Source: Clostridia bacterium (GTDB lineage Bacteria; Bacillota; Clostridia; Christensenellales; CAG-917). Taken from it: a stretch of 13,184 nucleotides of DNA. The stretch's first letter is position 1. Each line of letters starts with the position of its first letter. Location of the stretch: the NCBI GenBank assembly GCA_017500745.1, contig JAFVYE010000126.1, positions 1 to 13,184 of the forward strand, in the 5' to 3' direction. Positions 1-6,733 of the stretch are shown here, one piece after another. Made by a program: the position numbers and the translations under genes. The notes below the pieces were generated by a model. The model saw only the letters and a list, made by a program, of their open reading frames with translations. It had not been told where the DNA came from and searched no databases.

Positions 1-763
1 CCAAAATGTGTTGGTTGGTGTAGGTTTCAAAGTTGCAACCAAAGTCGCTATATTTGCCATTGGGATTGGGCTCTTCCACAGTCCATTTAAGGGTCTTGTC
101 CCCCACAGTGTAGTAGGCAACGCCCTTTTTGGAGTACACCCCAAGCTTGAGAGCACGTGGCTCGTCTGTTTGACGCACGGTGAGGGTGTCGTGTGTGAGA
201 GTAAGGCGCTGATCCTTCAAATCGTCATAGGGCCAAAACACAAGATTGTTGATGGGATTGAGGTCATCAACCTTGTTGTTGAGAGGCACGTGTAGGGTGC
301 CGTTTTTGCACACAACAGACAGCGCCCATGTGTAAAACTTTTCGCCCGAAAACAGACTTCTTGTGGTGTTTTTGACACTTAAACCCCCGTTTTCATCCAT
401 TTTGACTGTGATTGTGTACACAAAGCGTTTGGATTGTCTGCAAGTGAAATTGCCTCCAAATCCGTCATCGTCAATGGTGTACTCAACGGGATAGTTGTCT
501 GGGGTGTAGGTGTACAAATCCTCTGGAGATTTCCACACACGATGGCCTCCATAGAGATACCACTTTTCGCCGGGCTTGTACTCTTTGTCAAAAAACTCTC
601 CGCTGTTTGACACGTTTCTTTCCAAGTCCTCGTTCATAAAATTGAAGCTGTCTGTGCCGTAGTAGATGATGCGAGGTCCAATGTCAATGGTGATCATGGC
701 TTTGACCCCTGCTCTTTCAAACACTACGCAGTTGCCGTAATTTTTGTACTCTTGAATTTTCAT
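1..763 (-). CDS. DUF4380-like, galactose-mutarotase-fold protein (3' end cut by window edge)
   Basis: The open frame starts at ATG 763 (MKIQEYKNYGNCVVFERAGV) and gives 254 codons to the left edge with no stop, so the C-terminus is missing. Seen in the sequence: an N-terminal beta-rich segment with a GPRIIYYG motif (residues 29-36), then YGGHRVWKSPED, and near the edge CNFETYTNQHIL. This pattern (GPRI, GGHRxWxxPE, ExYTN) resembles the DUF4380 and aldose-1-epimerase-like beta-sandwich proteins, which bind sugars or act on them. I recognise the fold family from memory and cannot assign a substrate. There is no signal peptide, so it is probably cytoplasmic. A modest ribosome site (GGGTGAG) lies 3 nt before the ATG. 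The gene follows the GH20 hexosaminidase on the same strand after 83 nt, which fits co-transcription and a shared sugar-related role, although a hairpin lies between them. Confidence 0.6.
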   Translation of the reverse strand, partial: MKIQEYKNYGNCVVFERAGVKAMITIDIGPRIIYYGTDSFNFMNEDLERNVSNSGEFFDKEYKPGEKWYLYGGHRVWKSPEDLYTYTPDNYPVEYTIDDDGFGGNFTCRQSKRFVYTITVKMDENGGLSVKNTTRSLFSGEKFYTWALSVVCKNGTLHVPLNNKVDDLNPINNLVFWPYDDLKDQRLTLTHDTLTVRQTDEPRALKLGVYSKKGVAYYTVGDKTLKWTVEEPNPNGKYSDFGCNFETYTNQHIL

Positions 764-772
764 AGCTCACCC

Positions 773-798
773 AAAAGGGAGGCACGTTGCGCGCCTCC
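773..798 (-). terminator. Possible intrinsic terminator or leader hairpin between the GH20 gene and the next gene
   Basis: On the minus strand GGAGGC (798-793) pairs with GCCTCC (783-778), and two further CG pairs lie inside, giving an 8-bp stem with one mismatch and a 3-nt loop. It is followed by only four T (776-773). The T run is short and the hairpin ends 10 nt before the next start codon, so it may be a partial terminator or an mRNA-processing/stability hairpin rather than a full stop. Confidence 0.4.
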
Positions 799-846
799 GT
801 AATTGTGTTTTTGATGTATTGTTTTAGGGATGTCCCAACAAGCTTG

Positions 847-2382
847 TCAGTTGCTCTTTCTGCCCTTTTTTGCGTTCTGCATATTCTTCAATGACCTGAT
901 GGCGTCAACGTCAATCATATTGATGAAGAATTTGAGGGTTTGTCCCGCCGCTTTGATGGGGTTGGGGTTGGCTTTTTGGGGATGGACGTATCCAATTTCG
1001 TATGCCTCCAAGATGCCAAGCACGTTGTAAAGACGCTCCTCAAAATCTTTGTAGTTTTTGTCCCCTGTTGACCAGCCGGTTTCTGCCACGGCCATTACAC
1101 GAGGGAATGCTTGACGATGAAGCTTGTCAACGTCAGCCACCCATTCTGTCCAAAGAGGAGTTTCAACTCCAAGGATGTTTTCTATGCCATCTCCGTTGAA
1201 AGGAGAGGTGGGCTCAAAGTTGTACGCAGAGCGCAAAGAGTTCATCCCATGAGGGTAGTCAATGTAATATGGATTGGTCCTTGACACAATGATTTTTCTG
1301 CCCTTCTTCAAGGCGTCACGGACCCTAAGACACTTTCGGCCGTCTGACCAAAATTGACACACAGCGCTGTCATCAAGCATATTTGAGTAAAGGGCCTCAT
1401 TCCACACAATAGGGGTTTTATCAAGCGATTTCAGCACTTTAATCACACGATTTGTGAAATATCCTTGAAGTTCCTCCTCGTTTTTGAGGCCCTCACGCTT
1501 CATTGTGCTTTGGCACTTTTCACAGTTTTGCCATTGAGTTTTGGGCACCTCATCTCCCCCAAGGTGGAAGTACTTTGATGGGAACAACTCCGCCAATTCT
1601 TTGAGGAGATTTTCAATGACTTCATAGTTTTCCTCTCTGCCTGCGCAGAGGATTCTATGGTCAATTCCATACCTTTCTGTCAACTCAAATTGCTCCCCAG
1701 TGCAACCAAGTTCTGGCATTGCAACAAGAAGCTCAAGGGTGTGGCCGGGCAGGTCAACTTCGGGCACCACGTCAATGAATCTGTCCCCTGCATAGCGCAC
1801 GATTTCTCTCACGTCATCCTTTGTGAGATAGCCACCAACGGGGATGCCGTCCCCTCTTGTGCCCTTGCGCAAATTGCCCTTTTCATTGAGGACAGGATAG
1901 GCCTGGCTTTCCACTCTATATCCTTGATTGTCGCTGAGGTGCAAGTGGAGAGTGTTCATCTTGACAAGGGCAAGCACGTCAATCAAACTCTTGATAACGT
2001 CCTTGTCAAAAAAGTGACGGACGATGTCCAGCATAAAACTGCGATGTTCAAAGCGGGGCTTATCCTTTATGACACAGTTGTCAAGGTCGGCCACGCCCTC
2101 GTGATAGCCGTCAAAAATCAATTGCTTCAAGGTCATGGCGCCATGAAACAAACCTTCGTTTGTGGCTGACACCACATTGACGTTGCCGTCAATGGTCAGC
2201 TCATAATCGTAGTCCGTTTGACCAATTTCAAAGGTGGCTGTGTTGGCGTCACCCTCTTCGTAATCAAGAAAACCAAGCTCCTCTTTTATGACGTCAATTT
2301 GGCAATCCACACGGGTAGATGCACTAAAACGGGTTGTTCCACCCGTCAATTTTGATTCAAATGGTTTGGGTACAACGTTCAT
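847..2382 (-). CDS. Beta-N-acetylhexosaminidase, glycoside hydrolase family 20
   Basis: Releases terminal N-acetylglucosamine or N-acetylgalactosamine from the non-reducing end of glycans, using the substrate's own acetamido group (known for GH20). The 511-residue protein has a GH20b-type N-terminal domain (about 1-105) followed by the TIM barrel. Visible motifs are HRSFMLDIVRHFF (113-125, with the substrate-binding Arg114), NTLHLHLSDNQGYRVE (143-158), VVPEVDLPGH (205-214), the catalytic pair Asp277-Glu278 in HLGGDEVPK, IVWNEA (325-330), QFWSD (343-347) and ETPLWTEWV. There is no signal peptide, so it probably acts in the cytoplasm on imported oligosaccharides. The start at 2382 is supported by AGGAGA 6 nt upstream and by a near-consensus promoter. 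The gene is divergent to an HGSNAT-like acetyltransferase pair. The family call is firm; the substrate is unknown. Confidence 0.95.
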   Translation of the reverse strand: MNVVPKPFESKLTGGTTRFSASTRVDCQIDVIKEELGFLDYEEGDANTATFEIGQTDYDYELTIDGNVNVVSATNEGLFHGAMTLKQLIFDGYHEGVADLDNCVIKDKPRFEHRSFMLDIVRHFFDKDVIKSLIDVLALVKMNTLHLHLSDNQGYRVESQAYPVLNEKGNLRKGTRGDGIPVGGYLTKDDVREIVRYAGDRFIDVVPEVDLPGHTLELLVAMPELGCTGEQFELTERYGIDHRILCAGREENYEVIENLLKELAELFPSKYFHLGGDEVPKTQWQNCEKCQSTMKREGLKNEEELQGYFTNRVIKVLKSLDKTPIVWNEALYSNMLDDSAVCQFWSDGRKCLRVRDALKKGRKIIVSRTNPYYIDYPHGMNSLRSAYNFEPTSPFNGDGIENILGVETPLWTEWVADVDKLHRQAFPRVMAVAETGWSTGDKNYKDFEERLYNVLGILEAYEIGYVHPQKANPNPIKAAGQTLKFFINMIDVDAIRSLKNMQNAKKGRKSN

Positions 2383-2400
2383 AACTTTTCTCCTATTTTC

Positions 2401-2429
2401 ATTTTAACAAACAACGCTCTCATAGTCAA
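2401..2429 (-). promoter_or_regulatory. Sigma-A-type promoter of the GH20 gene
   Basis: On the minus strand: -35 TTGACT (2429-2424), 17-nt spacer, -10 TAAAAT (2406-2401), with TG one base before the -10 (extended -10). The predicted transcription start is near 2394, which is also the first base of the AGGAGA ribosome site (2394-2389). The leader would be only about 12 nt. Confidence 0.75.
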
Positions 2430-2498
2430 TAGTCAAGCCAAAATCCCCCCTCCATTTTCCCCAAGAATCTCCCTTGTGCACACACGAAATTATATTTT

Positions 2499-2519
2499 TC
2501 GCAAATCCGAGATTTGCGA
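2499..2519. promoter_or_regulatory. Perfect inverted repeat, candidate operator
   Basis: TCGCAAATC-CGA-GATTTGCGA: two perfect 9-bp arms around a 3-bp centre. It ends 5 bp before the -35 box of the plus-strand promoter at 2525-2553 and lies between the divergent GH20 and membrane-protein genes. No T run follows on either strand, so it is not a terminator. Length and symmetry fit a binding site for a dimeric repressor or activator; the protein is not encoded in this window. Confidence 0.55.
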
Positions 2520-2524
2520 CCTCG

Positions 2525-2553
2525 TTGACACAAGGGCATTTTCGTGATATCCT
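2525..2553 (+). promoter_or_regulatory. Sigma-A-type promoter placed directly at the start of the two-gene plus-strand operon
   Basis: -35 TTGACA (2525-2530, full consensus), 17-nt spacer, -10 TATCCT (2548-2553) with an extended-10 TG at 2545-2546. The predicted start of transcription is near 2560, the first base of the GTG start codon proposed for the next gene. There is therefore no room for a Shine-Dalgarno site before that GTG. Confidence 0.7.
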
Positions 2554-2559
2554 TTCAAT

Positions 2560-3057
2560 GTGAAATTAGGCGGATGTTTTTTTGGAAGCACTTTGACGGC
2601 CATCTTTGGGCTGTTTCTCAAAGTGGCAAAATTTGTTGGGGAGCTTTTGGGCAAAATAATTTATTATTTTGGGCTCTACTTCCCCATTGTGTACGCACTA
2701 TACGGTGTGGTGCTCTATTTCGTCTTTGATTTCAACCCCTTTGTGCTGGACGTCAATGGCAAGCTGTTTATGTTTGGCTTTGCCCTCTCTCTGTTGGCAA
2801 TGGTGATAAAAGCTGTCAAAAACCTGATTATCCGTCCGTACAAAAAGTATTTTCAACGCTCTTCCGTGGTGGAATATGGCACCGATCAAAAGCTGTCAAA
2901 GCACGCTCCAGAAGCCCCCACCATATACAAAAGCAAAGTCAACCCCGGCATCATCGTCTACGAGTACAGCAATCGCTTTGACCTCTATGAGGAAAGAGAT
3001 GACGGACTTGTGCTTGTGGACACCGAGTTCAAGGAACAAAAAGGAAGAAGATGGTAA
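2560..3057 (+). CDS. Unrecognised two-helix membrane protein, partner of the HGSNAT-like transferase
   Basis: I do not recognise this 165-residue protein. It has two clear hydrophobic segments (about 33-56 and 68-90), preceded by an amphipathic or hydrophobic stretch (7-30) and followed by a basic RPYKKYFQR segment and a soluble tail of about 70 residues. The tail contains KVNPGIIVYEYSNRFDLYEE and looks like a small beta domain. The stop overlaps the next gene's start by 7 nt (ATGGTAA), so the two are translationally coupled and probably work together. The start is uncertain. GTG 2560 coincides with the predicted transcript start, so it would be leaderless. TTG 2593 behind GGAAG would give 154 residues. 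The out-of-frame ATG at 2574 would come into frame if the T7 run at 2577-2583 lost one base. An in-frame TGA at 2545-2547 excludes a longer form. Confidence 0.65.
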   Translation: MKLGGCFFGSTLTAIFGLFLKVAKFVGELLGKIIYYFGLYFPIVYALYGVVLYFVFDFNPFVLDVNGKLFMFGFALSLLAMVIKAVKNLIIRPYKKYFQRSSVVEYGTDQKLSKHAPEAPTIYKSKVNPGIIVYEYSNRFDLYEERDDGLVLVDTEFKEQKGRRW

Positions 3058-4016
3058 AACTCAACAAAAAAGCCCAGCAAGACGGCTCTGAGGTGGATCA
3101 AGTCCAATCAGAAGCCGTAACCACCCAACCTGAAAAGGTTGGCGTCCTTGCCTACCTCAAAGAGCCAAAAACCAAAAACAGAATTTGGGAGATTGACTTT
3201 CTCCGTGGCTTTTGCGTGTTTTTGATGGTGCTTGACCACACTTGCTTGATGTTGTCGTGGTATTTTGGGCCCGCTTGGTACGGTGGCTATGCAGGCATGC
3301 ACGCAAGTGCGGAGTTCGGAGCAAAGCTCTGCTGTCTTTGCGAGCTTTATTGGTACAGCCAGCTCCGTGCCATAGGTCACCCTATCGTGCTGTTCATATT
3401 CTTTTCAATCTCGGGCATATCCTGCGCATTTTCTCGTTCAAACATGAAGCGTGGCATCATTCTTGCGGTGGTGTCCCTCATATATACTCTTGTCACCTAT
3501 CTCATTGACAAGTGGTTTGCTCTTGGATGCTACACCGCCTTTGGGGTGCTCCACTTCTACGCTTTCTGCATTTTGCTTTGGGCTGTGATATGCAAGATAT
3601 GCAAAAACAACACCATCGCCAAGATGATTTACAGCGGATTTTTGGTGATTTTGTTCTCCGTGCTGTATTTCTGCTATATCGCACCGCCGGAAACTCCAGA
3701 GTGGCTATTTTGGGTGTGGCCCATCACAAACCATGACGGAAGCCCCAGCACCTTCTACTTGCAATATTTTGTATCTCCGGGAGATTTGTTCCCCATCATC
3801 CCTTGGGCAAGCTTCTTCTTTGCAGGCACCTTTCTTCAACCAATACTGTACAGAAAGCGCAAGAGCTTGATTCCCGTTTTAGACCGTGGTTGGCATCGTC
3901 CCATATCTTTCCTTGGCAGACACGCCTTGTGGGTGTACATCATCCACGTGGTGCTTGTGGCCGTGGTGTTGTGCGTGATCAGCCAAATATTCTTTGGCAT
4001 CTGGGGATTGTTTTGA
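3051..4016 (+). CDS. HGSNAT/DUF1624-type membrane acyltransferase
   Basis: A 321-residue multi-pass membrane protein of the heparan-alpha-glucosaminide N-acetyltransferase-like (DUF1624) family. In the human enzyme the acetyl group of cytosolic acetyl-CoA is passed across the membrane to a terminal glucosamine. Signature parts are WEIDFLRGFCVFLMVLDH (46-63, with the family's early conserved His at 63), VLFIFFSISGISCAFSRS (113-130), FGVLHFYAF (164-172), GDLFPIIPW (244-252) and FLGRHALWVYIIHV (287-300). I count about eight hydrophobic segments after a polar, Lys-rich N-terminal extension of about 45 residues. ATG 3051 is preceded by AAGGAAG and overlaps the stop of the two-helix membrane protein by 7 nt. 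A hexosaminidase gene lies divergently upstream, so an aminosugar acceptor is plausible (inference). The family call is good; the substrate is not known. Confidence 0.85.
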   Translation: MVKLNKKAQQDGSEVDQVQSEAVTTQPEKVGVLAYLKEPKTKNRIWEIDFLRGFCVFLMVLDHTCLMLSWYFGPAWYGGYAGMHASAEFGAKLCCLCELYWYSQLRAIGHPIVLFIFFSISGISCAFSRSNMKRGIILAVVSLIYTLVTYLIDKWFALGCYTAFGVLHFYAFCILLWAVICKICKNNTIAKMIYSGFLVILFSVLYFCYIAPPETPEWLFWVWPITNHDGSPSTFYLQYFVSPGDLFPIIPWASFFFAGTFLQPILYRKRKSLIPVLDRGWHRPISFLGRHALWVYIIHVVLVAVVLCVISQIFFGIWGLF

Positions 4017-4040
4017 CAAAACCTTTTTGGGCAAAAAGAA

Positions 4041-4066
4041 AAACCTGCATTTCTGCAGGTTTTTTT
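4041..4066. terminator. Bidirectional intrinsic terminator
   Basis: AAACCTGCA (4041-4049) pairs perfectly with TGCAGGTTT (4054-4062) around a TTTC loop. The plus strand continues with T (4061-4066). The minus strand reads TTTTT-C-TTTTT after the stem. It serves the converging genes that end at 4016 (plus) and 4081 (minus). Confidence 0.9.
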
Positions 4067-4080
4067 GTTGCTAAACCATA

Positions 4081-4653
4081 TTAATACTTGGCGCCGTTTT
4101 GCACCGTAGTTGCCAGTTGAAGGGTAAAGGACTTGTTTCCGCTCTCGTACTCGTATCTGTTCTTTTGTCTTGTGACGCATTGAGCAAATCTTGTGGGAGC
4201 CACGATGCCCTTGATGACAATGGGTGCGCCAGAGTCAACGGAGATGCACACGTTGCCGTAGCCAAGGACCCTTTGGAACAAGTTTTGATCAACTCTGACA
4301 AGCTCAATCTTGTTCAAGGGGAGTTGAAGGTCTACAATGCGGAACATGCCCGTGCGCACCACAAACTTTCTGTCTGTGATGACTGCCTCTTTGTGCCACA
4401 TTGCAATGGCCTCAAAGACCATGAGCACAAGCACAAAGCCAGCTGACCCCACCATTGCGTACTTGAGTATGCTTTGTGTGAGAATGGTGCGCTTGAGAAG
4501 CTCGTTGATTTGGGGTGTGAATATCCAAAGCACTGCAATGATTCCCCCAAGAAGGGCAGCAATAAAGATTTCACGCAAAAATACCATGTACGTGAATCTT
4601 GCTTTGGCAACAACTCTTTCGCTCTTTTTAAATGTCCTTTCGAGAACTTTCAT
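4081..4653 (-). CDS. Membrane protein with bacterial PH-like domain (bPH2, YdbS/YdbT-like)
   Basis: The 190-residue protein has two transmembrane segments (about 27-46 and 62-84), followed by a bPH2 domain. Its hallmark is visible at 92-140: ITDRKFVVRTG, then LPLNKIELVRVDQ and FQRVLGYGNVCISV. This corresponds to the family pattern of ITNRR.I...G, ...IPL.KI..V.V.Q and ..LGYG.V.I. Such proteins sit in the cytoplasmic membrane; their function is poorly defined. The start ATG 4653 has no usable Shine-Dalgarno site, because AAGGA lies about 14 nt away. It begins exactly where the promoter at 4660-4688 should start transcription, so the mRNA may be leaderless. The gene follows the GH127-like gene after 37 nt with no terminator between, so read-through from that gene is likely as well. 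Confidence 0.85.
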   Translation of the reverse strand: MKVLERTFKKSERVVAKARFTYMVFLREIFIAALLGGIIAVLWIFTPQINELLKRTILTQSILKYAMVGSAGFVLVLMVFEAIAMWHKEAVITDRKFVVRTGMFRIVDLQLPLNKIELVRVDQNLFQRVLGYGNVCISVDSGAPIVIKGIVAPTRFAQCVTRQKNRYEYESGNKSFTLQLATTVQNGAKY

Positions 4654-4659
4654 ACTTTT

Positions 4660-4688
4660 ATTTTACGTCCTTAGGGTGATTTTGTCAA
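4660..4688 (-). promoter_or_regulatory. Near-consensus promoter abutting the bPH2 gene start
   Basis: On the minus strand: -35 TTGACA (4688-4683), 17-nt spacer, -10 TAAAAT (4665-4660). Six bases separate the -10 from ATG 4653, so the predicted transcription start falls on the start codon. The -35 box lies only 2 bp after the stop codon of the upstream GH127-like gene, making this an internal promoter of a possible two-gene unit. Confidence 0.75.
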
Positions 4689-4690
4689 TA

Positions 4691-6646
4691 TTAGTTCTTG
4701 TAGCAAGGGGGAAATTGGCAAATTCGTATGCTTGTGCAACCAAAGGGCACGTACACTCTTGCCATGCTTTCCTCCGAAAACTCAAGTTTTTTGGGGATTG
4801 AAGCCACTCCGTTTACGTCATAGCCCCAGTTTGTCACGTTTTTACTGCGTATACGCAGTTCAAAGGGAGGGTTGTATCTGCTGAATGGGTTGTCACCCAT
4901 GTTGTTGACGATGGTCTCCTCTGCGTCAAACAATCTTCTCACGCCTGCGGTTGCACGCTTGTTGACCACAGGGGCAAAGGTCCACTTCTTCAAAAATCTC
5001 ACGTTGAAGGCACCGCCACACTCCCTTGACTCCTTGACGTCCTCTGCCAGCTTGGATGCCATAATCACGTTGCCCTTCATCATTGTCAGCGACTTGTCGC
5101 TGTTTTGACGCACCAAAAGGGGAATGTCCAATTTGAGCATAAACGTACTTCCTGTTTTGAGGATGCATTTGACAGAAATGTCGGTGCTTGATGATGCAAC
5201 CACTTGGCCTCCGGACACAAGTTGCATGCTTGTGCCTGCGGGCACACGGAAGTTGATCTTGATTTCAGGGTCGCCTTCGGCGCTTTCCACCTTGAATATG
5301 ATTGTGTTGCGGAAGGGATATCCGGTTTCCTCTTTGATGCGGATTTTGTGGCCGTCCACAACTGCGTCAATGGTGCAGGGAGCATAGCACTTGAAGGCCA
5401 GCTCATTGTCTCGTTGGAAGCATATGCTACGCATAAAATGAGGATATGCAGACAGCAAGTTGACTGCCCCGTGGGACAAGCGTCCCGTGACGTATGCGTT
5501 GCCGTAAACACTTTCCTTAAAATAGTTTCTTGTGTCGTAAGATGCCTCAACTTGATTGGGCATGATGATGTCCTGCACGGCACCCACTCCGTCAAAGGAA
5601 GCGGGGATGATGTTGAACGCTATGCGTTCAATGAGGTCTGCAACGTGGTTGTCGCCGGTCTCTGCAAGCACCGTCACCAAGGATTCAAGCATTTCAACTG
5701 CGCTTTCCACGTTGATTCCACGGACGGGAGAGTTGCCTGCAAGACGGAAGTCTGACCCAAACATTCCAGTTGCGTTGCCGTGATATTTTTCAAGGACGCT
5801 TATCATCTTCAAGGAGTGATATTTGAGCTCGTCATCTCCAAGGAATTTGCCCCAAGTGCACGGATATTTGACCGCCTTTGCCACGTTGACGCCGTTGGTT
5901 TCAACCACCTTTTGATGCACAGACTTTTTCCACTCGGCATTGGCCTTGTCCACCGTGAGCACACGGGTTGGTGCAGTTCCGCCTGCGCCTGTGTAGCTTG
6001 CAATGGTCTTTTTGAGCTTTTTCACAGCCACGGGAGACACATATCTATTAGACGGCTTCTTGTACTTGAAGTTGACCGCCATCTTGATCCAATCATTGCT
6101 GGTTTCACGAAGCTTCTCTCCAAGGTCGTGGAGCCACTCTGCATCCGTCTCCTTGAACACAGCGTCTATGGCAGGGATCTCTTCAAGCAAACGTGCTCTT
6201 GCATTGTAAAAATAGGGTGTGACAGAAAAAGTGTTGAATTGGTTTTTGAAGTACTTTCTCAAAAAAGCCAATGCCTCCTCATTTTCTGTGAGCTCGTAGT
6301 AGCTGAGCACTGCTTTCAACCCCTCTATTTTTGCAGAAGTAAAAACCCTGTTTTTAGGACCAAAGTCGCCACCCTCTTGGGCCCCTGCAAACATTGTTGA
6401 CAAAAAACTCTCTGCTTTTTCAAGAATGGTTCTATCTCCAAGTATGCCGTATAGGAGGATGAGCCCTCTAACGTACTTGGGCAAGGCCTTGGCTCCAGTC
6501 CATGCGCCGTTTTCAAGCATGCCGGGCACTGTGCCAAGTCTTTTTTGGAGCCCATTTATGAGGAGCACCTCTTTCAAAAGCCAACCGTCAGGACGGATTG
6601 CTCCAACGGGCAGTTTTGTCATTGTGGGGTTTTCTTTTTTTGCCAT
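4691..6646 (-). CDS. GH127/DUF1680-like protein lacking the usual cysteine/zinc site
   Basis: A 651-residue protein with the layout of the beta-L-arabinofuranosidase (GH127/DUF1680) family: an alpha/alpha barrel to about residue 425, then beta-sandwich domains. Recognisable parts are LPVGAIRPDGWL (12-23), GMFGSDFRLAGNSPVRG (294-310), the helix following it, ERIAFNIIPASF (340-351), VNLLSAYPHFMRS (395-407) and YAPCTIDAVV (421-430). From memory, active members carry a Glu and a Cys after the GM..GDE..AG motif, and a Cys-Cys before N...GWPKF, which bind zinc and supply the nucleophile. Here these positions read GINVESAVE (310-318) and SHGAVNLL (391-398), with no Cys. It may be inactive, or use another mechanism. 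No signal peptide is seen. ATG 6646 has AAAGGAA about 6 nt upstream. Family fold likely; activity doubtful. Confidence 0.8.
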   Translation of the reverse strand: MAKKENPTMTKLPVGAIRPDGWLLKEVLLINGLQKRLGTVPGMLENGAWTGAKALPKYVRGLILLYGILGDRTILEKAESFLSTMFAGAQEGGDFGPKNRVFTSAKIEGLKAVLSYYELTENEEALAFLRKYFKNQFNTFSVTPYFYNARARLLEEIPAIDAVFKETDAEWLHDLGEKLRETSNDWIKMAVNFKYKKPSNRYVSPVAVKKLKKTIASYTGAGGTAPTRVLTVDKANAEWKKSVHQKVVETNGVNVAKAVKYPCTWGKFLGDDELKYHSLKMISVLEKYHGNATGMFGSDFRLAGNSPVRGINVESAVEMLESLVTVLAETGDNHVADLIERIAFNIIPASFDGVGAVQDIIMPNQVEASYDTRNYFKESVYGNAYVTGRLSHGAVNLLSAYPHFMRSICFQRDNELAFKCYAPCTIDAVVDGHKIRIKEETGYPFRNTIIFKVESAEGDPEIKINFRVPAGTSMQLVSGGQVVASSSTDISVKCILKTGSTFMLKLDIPLLVRQNSDKSLTMMKGNVIMASKLAEDVKESRECGGAFNVRFLKKWTFAPVVNKRATAGVRRLFDAEETIVNNMGDNPFSRYNPPFELRIRSKNVTNWGYDVNGVASIPKKLEFSEESMARVYVPFGCTSIRICQFPPCYKN

Positions 6647-6704
6647 AAAATTCCTTTGCGCCTATGTGCGCATTATGCGAAGAGCACACACGCACGTTGT
6701 AATC

Positions 6705-6733
6705 ATAATAAATTTATCACATAAATTTGACAA
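6705..6733 (-). promoter_or_regulatory. Promoter of the GH127-like gene
   Basis: On the minus strand: -35 TTGTCA (6733-6728), 17-nt spacer, -10 TATTAT (6710-6705). Predicted start near 6698, giving a leader of about 50 nt. The leader contains a potential 7-bp hairpin (6690-6684 with 6671-6665, one G-U pair) and ends with an AAAGGAA ribosome site. Confidence 0.7.
6710..6728. promoter_or_regulatory. Perfect inverted repeat inside the promoter, candidate operator
   Basis: AAATTTAT-CAC-ATAAATTT: perfect 8-bp arms with a 3-bp centre. It fills the spacer of the minus-strand promoter and touches the -35 boxes of both divergent promoters. A protein bound here would block both the GH127-like gene and apgM. 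No T run suggests termination. Confidence 0.5.

Noticed and set aside
1657..2169. A 170-codon plus-strand frame.
   Set aside because: Antisense to the GH20 gene, whose catalytic motifs span the same region.
5780..6400. A 206-codon open frame on the plus strand.
   Set aside because: It is antisense to the GH127-like gene, has no ribosome site and reads as a low-complexity shadow with no recognisable domain.
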